Assembly: GCA_902604055.1 (NCBI GenBank)
Contig: CACKXA010000002.1
Coordinates: forward strand, 34,711-98,710
Length of the DNA stretch: 64,000 bases
From: an uncultured Pelagibacteraceae bacterium
GTDB lineage: Bacteria > Pseudomonadota > Alphaproteobacteria > Pelagibacterales > Pelagibacteraceae
Direction: 5' to 3'
Shown: piece by piece, positions 18,914 to 27,862 of the stretch
Layout of the letters: every line of letters starts with the position of its first letter
Position numbering within the stretch: position 1 is the stretch's first letter
The notes under the pieces: model-generated
Told to the model about the DNA's origin: nothing
What the model saw: the letters and a program-made list of their open reading frames with translations, nothing else
Database searches by the model: none
Position numbers and translations under genes: made by a program

Positions 18914-19628
18914 AAAAATTATAATTACTGGTGCCACAGGTGGGATTGGAAATAGTCTTGTAAAAAAATTTGTTGATAACGGATCAATGATTTTAGCAAC
19001 AGGCACAAATGAGGAAAAATTGAAAAATTTAAAAAATGAATTCAGCAATATATTAATTGAAAAATTTAATTTAGGTGATCATTCGAAAATTGAATCTTTT
19101 ATAGAAGCAGCGAACAATAAATTAGGAGGCTTAGATATTCTGATAAATAATGCAGGTATAAACCTAGATAGTTTAACAATAAGATTGTCCGAAGAAAATT
19201 GGAAAAAAGTTTTAGATATAAATCTAACCTCAACCTTTTTAATGTGTAAATCTGCAATTAAGAAAATGCTTAAAAGCAAATCAGGAAAAATTATAAATAT
19301 CACTTCAATTGTTGGTCACACTGGAAATTTTGGGCAAACGAATTATTCTGCATCTAAAGCTGGGATAGTTGCTTTTTCAAAAAGTTTAGCTCTTGAGTAC
19401 GCAAAAAAAAATATTAACATTAATTGTGTTTCACCTGGTTTTATTAAAACCGAAATGACCGATAAAATTCCTGAAGAATATAAAATAAAATTAATAAACA
19501 AAATTCCTGCAGGAGACTTAGGAACAGGCGATGATGTTTCTAATTGTGTTGCTTTTTTAGCTTCAGATATGTCGAATTATATTAATGGAGAAACCATTCA
19601 TGTTAATGGTGGAATGTATATGGCTTGA
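18897..19628 (+). CDS. fabG: 3-oxoacyl-ACP reductase
   Basis: This NADPH-dependent reductase of the fatty-acid elongation cycle has the short-chain dehydrogenase fold. The cofactor motif is TGATGGIGNS, followed by NNAGIN. The catalytic serine is in ITSIVGHTG and the YSASK motif supplies Tyr and Lys. The 243 residues end in HVNGGMYMA, typical of FabG. The ATG lies inside the 3' end of fabD; starting there keeps the complete nucleotide-binding strand. Confidence 0.96.
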   Translation: MNLKNKKIIITGATGGIGNSLVKKFVDNGSMILATGTNEEKLKNLKNEFSNILIEKFNLGDHSKIESFIEAANNKLGGLDILINNAGINLDSLTIRLSEENWKKVLDINLTSTFLMCKSAIKKMLKSKSGKIINITSIVGHTGNFGQTNYSASKAGIVAFSKSLALEYAKKNININCVSPGFIKTEMTDKIPEEYKIKLINKIPAGDLGTGDDVSNCVAFLASDMSNYINGETIHVNGGMYMA

Positions 19629-19683
19629 CAATTCTATTGAATAATCTATTAAGAAAATATCATTCAAATAACAAAGGTAATTA

Positions 19684-19926
19684 ATGTCAGACGAAGTAAA
19701 AGGAAAAATTAAAAAAATAGTAGCTGATCACTTGGGCATAGAAGAGGAGAAAGTAACCGAAGAAGCAAGTTTTATAGATGACCTTGGTGCTGATAGTTTA
19801 GACACTGTGGAATTAGTAATGGCTTTCGAAGAAGAATTTGGTTCAGAAATATCAGACAGTGAAGCTGAAAAAATTTTAACAGTAGGCGATGCTATAAAAT
19901 TTATTGAGAGTAAGACAAGTCAATAA
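19684..19926 (+). CDS. acpP: Acyl carrier protein
   Basis: This 80-residue acidic four-helix protein carries growing acyl chains. The 4'-phosphopantetheine attachment serine lies in [18 protein letters not shown]. It follows fabG by 55 bases. The usual alphaproteobacterial continuation, fabF then mltG, is missing here, and gmk begins 14 bases downstream. Confidence 0.98.
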   Translation: MSDEVKGKIKKIVADHLGIEEEKVTEEASFIDDLGADSLDTVELVMAFEEEFGSEISDSEAEKILTVGDAIKFIESKTSQ

Positions 19927-19940
19927 AACCATTTTTTATA

Positions 19941-20540
19941 ATGAATCATGATGAAAAAAATATCATGGTAATTTTGTCTTCCCCTTCAGGTGCAGGCAAA
20001 ACTACGATCACGAAAAAAATTCAGCAAAAATATCAATCTTTTAAAATATCAGTTTCACACACAACTCGTAAACCACGTCCTAATGAAGTTGATGGTGTAG
20101 ATTATTATTTTGTTTCTCAAGAAAAATTTAAAAAGCTTATAAAGGAAGATAAATTTTATGAATATGCAAAAATATTCGATAATTATTATGGCACTTCAAA
20201 GAAAAGTGTAGATTCAACTATTAAAAATAATGACATCATATTTGACATTGATTGGCAAGGCACTAAACAATTATCTAAATTTAAAAATTTAAAATTAATA
20301 AAAATCTATATAGTCCCGCCTAATAAAGAAGAGTTAAAAAAAAGGCTAATAAAAAGAAACCAAGATTCACCAACTGAGGTTGAAAGAAGGTTCAAAGCTT
20401 ATGACCAGGACATTAAGCACTGGAAAGACTATGATTATGTAATTATAAATGAAAATCTTGAGAATTGTTATAAACAAATTGAAAAAATAATCTTAAAAAA
20501 CAAAAATACTGAGATTATTTCTTCTCAAAAAGTTTTGTAA
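19941..20540 (+). CDS. gmk: Guanylate kinase
   Basis: It phosphorylates GMP to GDP, linking GuaA to Ndk. The P-loop SSPSGAGKTTI sits near residues 13-23, and SVSHTTRKPRPNEVDGVDY is the GMP-binding stretch. The 199-residue length is normal. The last 26 bases overlap the convergent rsmA gene, the longest convergent overlap in the window. Confidence 0.97.
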   Translation: MNHDEKNIMVILSSPSGAGKTTITKKIQQKYQSFKISVSHTTRKPRPNEVDGVDYYFVSQEKFKKLIKEDKFYEYAKIFDNYYGTSKKSVDSTIKNNDIIFDIDWQGTKQLSKFKNLKLIKIYIVPPNKEELKKRLIKRNQDSPTEVERRFKAYDQDIKHWKDYDYVIINENLENCYKQIEKIILKNKNTEIISSQKVL

Positions 20541-21300
20541 TCTCATAATATTTTTCTGGTTTTAAATTTGAAGGTCTAAGTTTTAAATCTAAATTTTTAA
20601 TCATTTTTATCTTCTTTTCGTTAAAAATTTTTTTAATATTTTTATTTATCATTTTTCTTTTTCCTGAAAATAACAAATTAGTGACTTTTTCTAAATTTTC
20701 TATTTTTTTTATCTTTAGTAGATCATTTTTTTTAGGCTCCAAATGTAGAACTGTTGACTCAACTTTTGGTTTAGGAAAAAAACAATTTGAAGAAATATTG
20801 AATTTATCAGAAATTTTTAATCTATAATTTCTTAAGATTGACAATCTTCCATATTTAGGAGAGCCAAAGTTTCCTATTACTCTTTCAGCCATTTCTTTTT
20901 GAAACATTAAAATAAGATCAGAATAATTTGGAGGCCATTTTTTAAATTTTATAAGTTTAACAAGTATCTGTGATGAAATATTGTAAGGCAGATTTCCAAA
21001 AATAATAGATTTTTTTTTAATTTTTTCTTCAACTTTGAAGTTAAGAATATCTTCATTAAAAATAATTATTTTTGGATTATTTTTGTACTTTGATTTAAGT
21101 TCATTAAATAATAAATCATCTTTTTCTATTAAAATTAAAGATTTAGGATTATTTTTTAGTAACTCTTCTGTTAGTGCTCCTTTTCCAGGACCAATTTCTA
21201 AAACATTTTTATCGCAAATAGGTTTAAGGCTGACAATTTTTTTTATAATATTTATGTCTACTAAATAATTTTGACCTAAAGACTTTTTTGCATAAATCAT
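20515..21300 (-). CDS. rsmA: 16S rRNA dimethyladenosine transferase RsmA/KsgA
   Basis: It dimethylates the two adjacent adenines near the 3' end of 16S rRNA. KKSLGQNYL at the N-terminus, the SAM motif LEIGPGKGALTEELL and the catalytic NLPYNIS motif identify it. The 261-residue length is slightly short but complete. It is the last gene of the lptF-lptG-lptD-surA-pdxA-rsmA run and overlaps pdxA by 4 bases. Confidence 0.97.
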   Translation of the reverse strand: MIYAKKSLGQNYLVDINIIKKIVSLKPICDKNVLEIGPGKGALTEELLKNNPKSLILIEKDDLLFNELKSKYKNNPKIIIFNEDILNFKVEEKIKKKSIIFGNLPYNISSQILVKLIKFKKWPPNYSDLILMFQKEMAERVIGNFGSPKYGRLSILRNYRLKISDKFNISSNCFFPKPKVESTVLHLEPKKNDLLKIKKIENLEKVTNLLFSGKRKMINKNIKKIFNEKKIKMIKNLDLKLRPSNLKPEKYYEITKLFEKK

Positions 21301-22265
21301 TTTTTTAATTTATTTATAAAGTTTATACATTTCAATAAACTCAGATGATCTCCTTTATTTTTAGCCACTATATCTTTAGCAGGTCCATGATCAGGAGATA
21401 CACGAACATACTTCAAGCCCAAAGTAATGTTTATTGCATCAAATTGAAACATTGATTTAAAAGGAGTAAGGACTTGATCATGATACATCCCAACCACAAC
21501 ATCATATTTTTTATATTTATTTACAAAAAAAGTATCTGCAGACAAAGGTCCGTCAATTTTAAAACCTTCTTTTTTAAGTTTTTTTATTGCCGGATGAATT
21601 ATTCTTACTTCTTCTGATTTTTTTGAAAATTCTGCGTTATGTGGATTTAAACCTAAAACACCAATCTTTGGGCTTGTATTAAATATTTTTTTATAATCTG
21701 TTTTAAGTGTTCTCATCTTATTAATAATTAAAGTAGACTTTAATTTTTTTGGTACATTCCTAATATCTATATGAGTAGTAATTGGCACTACTGAAAGTTT
21801 TTTATTATAAATAAGCATAACTTCTGAGCCATCTAATATCTTACATTTTAAAGATAGTAACTCTGTTACACCTATAGTTTTAGTTTTATGAAGTAATTTT
21901 TTATCTAGCGGACAATTAACTATCCCTTTAACATTTTTGTTTAACGCTAATTTATGAGCTAATTTAAAACTAGAACTTATATATTTTTTAGCTGAAGTAA
22001 GGGGTACTTTGTAGGGGTTTGAAAATTTTAATGGGATGTCTATTATTTTTAATTTTTTAGAAAAGAGTCTGTCGTTAAAATTTTTTATCTTTATTATAGG
22101 TGTTCTAGTTTTAATCTTTTTAAATTGACTATTAATTAGATCGTAATTAGCAATTAAATAAATTTGTTTTTTAATTGAAGGATTAATTTTTTTCCATGTT
22201 TTAGAAATAATTTCTGAGTTAATACTATTTGGATCACTTGCTAGTAGTATGATTTTATTTTTCAT
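21297..22265 (-). CDS. pdxA: 4-hydroxythreonine-4-phosphate dehydrogenase
   Basis: It works in the DXP-dependent pyridoxal-phosphate pathway with PdxJ. Metal-binding histidines are visible in TTHIDIRNV, MYHDQVLTPFK and SPDHGPAKD. The 322-residue protein is normal length but lysine-rich. It overlaps both neighbours by four bases. surA-pdxA-rsmA is a widely conserved proteobacterial order. Confidence 0.96.
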   Translation of the reverse strand: MKNKIILLASDPNSINSEIISKTWKKINPSIKKQIYLIANYDLINSQFKKIKTRTPIIKIKNFNDRLFSKKLKIIDIPLKFSNPYKVPLTSAKKYISSSFKLAHKLALNKNVKGIVNCPLDKKLLHKTKTIGVTELLSLKCKILDGSEVMLIYNKKLSVVPITTHIDIRNVPKKLKSTLIINKMRTLKTDYKKIFNTSPKIGVLGLNPHNAEFSKKSEEVRIIHPAIKKLKKEGFKIDGPLSADTFFVNKYKKYDVVVGMYHDQVLTPFKSMFQFDAINITLGLKYVRVSPDHGPAKDIVAKNKGDHLSLLKCINFINKLKK

Positions 22266-23212
22266 TTTAATTCAATTAAAGCATTATTTTTAATTTTAGA
22301 AAGATAATTATTAGAATATAAATTTAGAAGTTCATTTTTTTTATTATTAACTATCTGCTTTCTCAATTTATCTAAATCTGTTTCAGTTACATTTGTAATT
22401 TTTTTGTCTAATAATTTAAGGATAGTAGCTGTATCAGTTTGAATGATTGGTTCTGATAAATCACCTTTATTCATATTTTTCAAAATTTTTAAAATTTCTT
22501 CTGATAAGGATTTAGAATTTATCCAGCCTAAATTTCCACCGTCCATAGCTGATGTTGAAATACTATATTTTAAAGCTGTTTTCTCAAAACCTATTTCATT
22601 TATCTGCTTATTTATAGAAATAATTGTTTCCCGATCATCCGAATTATTTTTTAAAGGTATTTCAATTTCTGCTAATTTATATTCAAAAAAATTTTTTTGA
22701 ATTTTTATAAAGTTACTAAGCTCTTCGTTAATTTCTTTCTCATCTAAATTAATTTTATTTCCAAATTTCTGAAAGACTAATTTTTGCCAGTCAAATTCTG
22801 TTTTAATTTCGTTAAAGTACAAGTCAAAATCGAGTTTGTTATCTTTGAATATCTTTTTTATTCCTTGCGTATCAGTTTGATACTTTGAGGATAAGTTTTT
22901 AAAAAAATTATTTACTTGTTCGTTGTTATTAACTTGAATATTAAATTTTTGGACTTCATTTTTTTTTAATTTGAAGTCAATCAATTGCTTTAACGCTTGT
23001 TTTTTAAACGCGTCTATATTTTCTTGATTAATATTTTGGTTATTTAAAAATAAAACAGTCTTTATTTTATTTTTAAGTTCGTAAGAACTAACTATTTGAT
23101 TTTCAACTGTAACAATAATTTTATTTGTTGATAAAGCAAAAGAGTTATTAGAAATATTTATAAAAAAAAATGTAAGCAATAAAGCGTTTATCAGTTTTTT
23201 TTTGATTTTCAT
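22262..23212 (-). CDS. surA: SurA-like periplasmic peptidyl-prolyl isomerase
   Basis: This chaperone helps outer-membrane proteins reach the Bam complex. An N-terminal signal peptide (about residues 1-26, ending SFALS) is followed by the SurA N-terminal chaperone region (VENQIVSSYELKNKI). One parvulin-type PPIC domain follows (ALKYSISTSAMDGGNLGWI...). E. coli SurA has 428 residues and two PPIC domains; this 316-residue form has one. The order lptD-surA-pdxA-rsmA supports the name. It abuts lptD and overlaps pdxA by 4 bases. Confidence 0.88.
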   Translation of the reverse strand: MKIKKKLINALLLTFFFINISNNSFALSTNKIIVTVENQIVSSYELKNKIKTVLFLNNQNINQENIDAFKKQALKQLIDFKLKKNEVQKFNIQVNNNEQVNNFFKNLSSKYQTDTQGIKKIFKDNKLDFDLYFNEIKTEFDWQKLVFQKFGNKINLDEKEINEELSNFIKIQKNFFEYKLAEIEIPLKNNSDDRETIISINKQINEIGFEKTALKYSISTSAMDGGNLGWINSKSLSEEILKILKNMNKGDLSEPIIQTDTATILKLLDKKITNVTETDLDKLRKQIVNNKKNELLNLYSNNYLSKIKNNALIELK

Positions 23213-25522
23213 CTATTTATTAAATGAGGGAGATGCAATATCTCCAAAAGGTGTTAATGTAATCTTAAACATTAATGAGTTTTCAGCTTCTAATTCCGAG
23301 TCATTATAAAATTCTCTTCTATAAACTAATCCTGCTCTTAGGCAATCATTCAAATATTCATAGCTAAGATTGTAATATTCTGAAGAATTAGTAATTATGT
23401 TTCTTTTTACTTCAAAAGAGAATAAACCATTATCTCCTTTTGTATACTTCATGTTAGATTTAACATACTCTTGACTTCCAATGTGTTTTTTTTCTTGAAG
23501 ATAATCTATATTGAACTTTACCGGATTAAGATTTATTCCCATACCTACTTCATTATAATTTAAATCTTTGTAATTTTGATCTAGAGCAAAATTATAATTT
23601 ATATCAAAATTATTATTAAATTTGAAATTGGTATTTCCTACCAGGTCAGATAATTTTTCATCTAAACTAGAAGAAGTAGGCATATCTTTATTCTCTTTCT
23701 CATTAATTATTTGTCCAACTGAAAAATTGAATTGTTTAGTAATATTCTTAAATTCATAGTCAAACCCCACGGTTGAGCTTAAACCACTTTCAAAATTATT
23801 GTATGAGTTCAATCTATCTAGGCTAAAAATATTTTTATTATCTATTCTTATATTATCCTCGTTTTTACGCATATTTCCTGGAGCATATCTTAAAAGAATT
23901 TTAGGTGTTAGTAGGTACTTATCATCTTTATTTCTTTTAAAAAAATCAACTTTCGTAAGATATCCTAAAGCACCAAATAATTCATGTTCCCGTTCATCTT
24001 TAAACTCTGGTGTATTTTTAGTTTCATAATTTACATTTTTCAAACTACCTAGCAGATTTCCTTTAACTCCTGATGGAAAATTATTAGTCCTAAACTTCCA
24101 GTTTAAATCATTCACTAAAAATTTTGTAAATTTATTAGTATCGTAATTATGAACATTTAAATTTGAAGTAAAATCTAAATTTCCGTAAATATTATTAGAA
24201 AATAAGTTTTTATCAAAAATTACGTCAGGTAAAATATATTCATATTTATCATTATAACTTTCTTTTAAAGTTTCATAAGCACTAGCTTTTAATCCTAAGT
24301 AAGAACTTTCGCTTTCTCTATTATAAGCAATAGAATTTTCCAAAGTATCTTTTTCATAATCAACCAGATTTGATTTTATTTTGTATAACTTAAGGTACTT
24401 ATCATTTGATACATTTTGCACAGTTAGCTGAATGCTATTATCAGAGTTATTTTGATCTTTAAAATTTTTTACATATTTGGAAAAAAAGTGAGATTTGTCT
24501 CCAGATTTTTTACTGGTAGTTGTTTTTTTATAACCTTTAGTATAACCAAAATCTAAAATAACATCTGATTTTGCAAAAGCCTGACGATATTCACCCAAGA
24601 ATAAAGGATGTTCTGATGCAAAAAATCTATTTCTAAATGTAAAATCTTTATCTTGATTTAAAGCCCAAAAATATGGAACCTCTAGACCAGATCCTAAATT
24701 TTTTGTATCAGAAAAAGATGGCACTAAGAAGCCAGATCTTCTTTTAACAGATGGGTCTGGATGAGATAGTTTCGGGATAAAAAATATTGGTAAGTCATAA
24801 ACCTTTATGACCGCATTATTGTAATAAACAGTTTTCTTTTTTTGATCGTGATACATTTCATTTGCTTGTAAAGACCAAGGAGGGCACTTGTCACCTTTTC
24901 TATAATCGCATAACGTAAAGATACTTTTTGTAAACTTTGTCTTTTGATCATACATATTTACTGTGTTTGAAAAGATACGTGGTTTATTTTTTTGATTAGT
25001 TTTAAAACTATCTTCATTTAAAAAAGTTTTAGCATCAGTACCTACAATTTCCTTTTTTTTTTCGTCAATATATATTTGTGAAAAATTGTATTTATTATCT
25101 TTCGAGTCTATAACTTTAATATCCCCAAAAGACTTAAATAAACTTTTTGAAGTAGAATATTCAAAATTGTCTAAAAATAAAAAATTCTTTTCAAGATCTT
25201 CTACAATCGCAGGATTTGTAGACCTTATATAATTATTATTGTTGTCAAAAACAAAATCATCACCCTCTACAACATATCCATTAGATGTTATAACAGTAGT
25301 CTTTCCGACTGTTTTAAGAATTTTTAAATCTTTATCATATTCAGCGAACTCAGTAAAAAGTTGATTGTTCGCAACATCTTTTGCTACTACTTGATTTTTA
25401 AAAATAGTAATTTTTGTTTTTTTATCAACTGAGATACTTAAAGATTGAATATTTAAATTGTCCGCAAAGATTGGAGAAAAAAAAAATATACAACAAAGAA
25501 AAATGATAATTTTATTTTTCAT
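23213..25522 (-). CDS. lptD: LPS-assembly protein LptD
   Basis: LptD is the outer-membrane beta-barrel that inserts lipopolysaccharide. The protein has a signal peptide (about 1-20, FFFSPIFA). An OstA/LptA-like beta-jellyroll domain follows (about 25-170), then a long barrel with SHPDPSVKRRSGFLVPSFS, a strong LptD signature, near residue 250. At 769 residues it is in the normal range. It implies that the organism makes LPS or a related glycolipid. It overlaps lptG by 11 bases. Confidence 0.94.
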   Translation of the reverse strand: MKNKIIIFLCCIFFFSPIFADNLNIQSLSISVDKKTKITIFKNQVVAKDVANNQLFTEFAEYDKDLKILKTVGKTTVITSNGYVVEGDDFVFDNNNNYIRSTNPAIVEDLEKNFLFLDNFEYSTSKSLFKSFGDIKVIDSKDNKYNFSQIYIDEKKKEIVGTDAKTFLNEDSFKTNQKNKPRIFSNTVNMYDQKTKFTKSIFTLCDYRKGDKCPPWSLQANEMYHDQKKKTVYYNNAVIKVYDLPIFFIPKLSHPDPSVKRRSGFLVPSFSDTKNLGSGLEVPYFWALNQDKDFTFRNRFFASEHPLFLGEYRQAFAKSDVILDFGYTKGYKKTTTSKKSGDKSHFFSKYVKNFKDQNNSDNSIQLTVQNVSNDKYLKLYKIKSNLVDYEKDTLENSIAYNRESESSYLGLKASAYETLKESYNDKYEYILPDVIFDKNLFSNNIYGNLDFTSNLNVHNYDTNKFTKFLVNDLNWKFRTNNFPSGVKGNLLGSLKNVNYETKNTPEFKDEREHELFGALGYLTKVDFFKRNKDDKYLLTPKILLRYAPGNMRKNEDNIRIDNKNIFSLDRLNSYNNFESGLSSTVGFDYEFKNITKQFNFSVGQIINEKENKDMPTSSSLDEKLSDLVGNTNFKFNNNFDINYNFALDQNYKDLNYNEVGMGINLNPVKFNIDYLQEKKHIGSQEYVKSNMKYTKGDNGLFSFEVKRNIITNSSEYYNLSYEYLNDCLRAGLVYRREFYNDSELEAENSLMFKITLTPFGDIASPSFNK

Positions 25523-26600
25523 TAATTTGCAAAACTCCTATCGAACTAAATAAACCTATTGCTATTACTGGAATCCATACTGCTAGTGATAATGAAATTC
25601 TATTAGCTTGACCTAAAGCCAAAGACAAATCTTTAAAGTAATAAACAGCGACACATGTCAAAAGACCAGCTATGATAAATGTGAAATTATTTGATTTTTT
25701 AAGAGTATTCATTGTTAATATTGATGCTAAAGAAGTCATAATAAATAAGAAAAAAGGCATTGCTAACATAGAATTTAAATTTTTGTCTATATAAGATTTA
25801 TTGTACCCTTTTTTTTGAAGTTCATCATAATTAAGAATTAATTCTAAAAAAGACATTGTATCAAAGTTTTTAAATAAACTTGTTATTTTAGCATAATTAT
25901 AATTTGATGTTATTTTGTAGTCCTCAACGTAACTTTGACTGCTTATCCCTTTATCAAATTTATTAATATTAACGTCGAATAAGTTCCAAGTATTTTCTGA
26001 AATGTCTCCTTTTTTAGATTTAACTATATTAATTGGATTATTTTCATCATCAAAGTTAAAAATTGTTATATTTTTTATAATATTATCTCTAGTGCCATCT
26101 GCCGATACAATCCTATACCCGTCATCTGTGTTTTCTTTGATCCATAAACCATTTTTATTAATAGTTATTAAGTGATCTATATCACGAGAATATTGAGATT
26201 TAGTTTGTTCGTAGTACTTCACCATTGCTGATGTGATTGGATTTACTGCAAACAATATAATCCATCCAAAAATAAAAGATACTAATGCAAGTATGAAAAA
26301 AATTTTAAAATTTGAGTAGCCAAATACCTTCATAGTTAATAAATCTTTAGTATTTCTCAACCTTAATAAAAACCACATACTTGAAATAAAAATTATAAAG
26401 GGAAGCAGTTTAATTATGATATTTGGAACATATAATGCAGTTAAAGATAGTGGAGTTATAATTGATGAGTCTAAATTTTTAAAGAATTCAATTTCTTCAA
26501 ATAAATTTAAGATAATTCCAAAACAGTAAATAATCATAATTACTTTAAAGATAGTTTTTAAATAACCATTAAAAATATAATTGAACAAAACTTTATTCAT
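25512..26600 (-). CDS. lptG: LPS export ABC transporter permease LptG
   Basis: With LptF it forms the membrane part of the LptB2FG extractor that pulls LPS from the inner membrane. The 362-residue protein has three N-terminal helices, a periplasmic beta-jellyroll region (about 130-260) and three C-terminal helices. LFAVNPITSAMVKYYEQTKSQYSR matches the YjgP/YjgQ family. The start overlaps the lptF stop by four bases. Confidence 0.93.
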   Translation of the reverse strand: MNKVLFNYIFNGYLKTIFKVIMIIYCFGIILNLFEEIEFFKNLDSSIITPLSLTALYVPNIIIKLLPFIIFISSMWFLLRLRNTKDLLTMKVFGYSNFKIFFILALVSFIFGWIILFAVNPITSAMVKYYEQTKSQYSRDIDHLITINKNGLWIKENTDDGYRIVSADGTRDNIIKNITIFNFDDENNPINIVKSKKGDISENTWNLFDVNINKFDKGISSQSYVEDYKITSNYNYAKITSLFKNFDTMSFLELILNYDELQKKGYNKSYIDKNLNSMLAMPFFLFIMTSLASILTMNTLKKSNNFTFIIAGLLTCVAVYYFKDLSLALGQANRISLSLAVWIPVIAIGLFSSIGVLQINEK

Positions 26601-27730
26601 TTAATAGACTCTCTTGTAAGTTTTAATGTCAAAAAAAAGTATATAATTGGAGTTAAAACTATTGGAGTTACAAAGAATAGAATACTCACAATTTTCGACA
26701 AGCCTGTATATCGAATTATAAGTTCGGCAAAAAGCAAAACAAGAAAACTTAAAATAAAAACACTATATTTGTTAGAGAAAAAATTTTTTCGATTATAGGT
26801 TCTTACAATTAGAAAAGAACAAATCAAAGAAATAATTGGAATATACAATGGAAGAATAATTCTTCTATTGAGAACTGTGGTTATTTCATTCTTTGTATTT
26901 TGTTTACAAGAGATAGTATAATTATTTGCTGAAGCATTCATACACTGGAAAAGATCAAAAGTTGATGTCTCTTGTAATTTTGGTTGTTTAATAGCCCCAG
27001 TCTGAAGATTTTTTAAATCTATATTTAGTTGTTCAAACTTAATGATTTCGTTTTTACTAGTATTTTTGTTTGATGAAATAATTTGTCCATTAAACAATAT
27101 CATTTTTTTTTCTTCAACTATTCCACTTCGAGCAACAATAGTAGTTGAGGAATTAGTATTTTGATTAGGTGTTAAGTTTTTTAAAGTATTTGATTTATCA
27201 TGAATAAAAACTTTTTCTATATTATTATTGACTCTTTTTTCTACTATAAAAGTAAAGCCTTCAAATGAATCGCTAAATTGCTGAACTCTAACTGTAGGTA
27301 GAAAAGAGTTAAAGTTATTTTGACTAATTATTAAACGGGATTTATTTAAAGCAAGAGGTGTTATAAATGCAGAAAAAATTAAGTAAATTGATAAAATAAA
27401 AACTGATATCAATAAAAAAAGATTGACTATTTTTATCTTTTTTACTCCTGAAGTCCAAAGTATTAAAAATTCTTTTTCTTGAATTTGTTTTAATATGAAT
27501 ATCATTAGTGATAATAAAAAGGCTAAGGGTATAAATTTTGTTAAAATGCCAAATAGGTTTAAAAAAGAGTATTGAAAATATGCAGAAGTTGAGTATCCAC
27601 TTTCAACAATAAGATCTAGAAAATTCACTGCTCTTACTGTCCAGGCGATTAGTGTAAGGCCCAATAATATAACAATAAATGTTTTTAATATTTCCTTTAT
27701 AAAATTTTGATAAATTTTGTTTTGTAGCAT
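26597..27730 (-). CDS. lptF: LPS export ABC transporter permease LptF
   Basis: Partner of LptG in LPS extraction. The protein has three N-terminal helices, a periplasmic domain and three C-terminal helices. ARSGIVEEKKMILFNGQI and FEQLNIDLKNL are family-like. The track ORF begins 60 bases further upstream. The hydrophilic start MLQNKIYQNFIKEILKTF at 27730 is where LptF homologues begin, and the upstream candidate promoter would be split by the longer form. It heads the envelope operon. Confidence 0.92.
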   Translation of the reverse strand: MLQNKIYQNFIKEILKTFIVILLGLTLIAWTVRAVNFLDLIVESGYSTSAYFQYSFLNLFGILTKFIPLAFLLSLMIFILKQIQEKEFLILWTSGVKKIKIVNLFLLISVFILSIYLIFSAFITPLALNKSRLIISQNNFNSFLPTVRVQQFSDSFEGFTFIVEKRVNNNIEKVFIHDKSNTLKNLTPNQNTNSSTTIVARSGIVEEKKMILFNGQIISSNKNTSKNEIIKFEQLNIDLKNLQTGAIKQPKLQETSTFDLFQCMNASANNYTISCKQNTKNEITTVLNRRIILPLYIPIISLICSFLIVRTYNRKNFFSNKYSVFILSFLVLLFAELIIRYTGLSKIVSILFFVTPIVLTPIIYFFLTLKLTRESIK

Positions 27731-27746
27731 TGTAATTTGATATGTT

Positions 27747-27775
27747 AAAATAATGTAACTTTGATAAAAACTCAA
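27747..27775 (-). promoter_or_regulatory. Candidate promoter of lptF operon
   Basis: On the minus strand TTGAGT and TATTTT are 17 bases apart, just upstream of the chosen lptF start. Its position inside the longer ORF-track version supports the shorter LptF. This is a moderate motif match only. Confidence 0.35.
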
Positions 27776-27806
27776 CCTATGATAGTACACTGAGATGAAT
27801 TTTCCA

Positions 27807-27835
27807 TTGAAATCTTGTATATTTGATCATATATA
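27807..27835 (+). promoter_or_regulatory. Candidate promoter of pepA-ndk
   Basis: TTGAAA and TATATA are separated by 17 bases, ending 27 bases before the pepA ATG. Together with the lptF candidate it accounts for the 132-base divergent gap. Confidence 0.42.
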
Positions 27836-27862
27836 CCTCTCAACTCTATTTATATAAAATTT

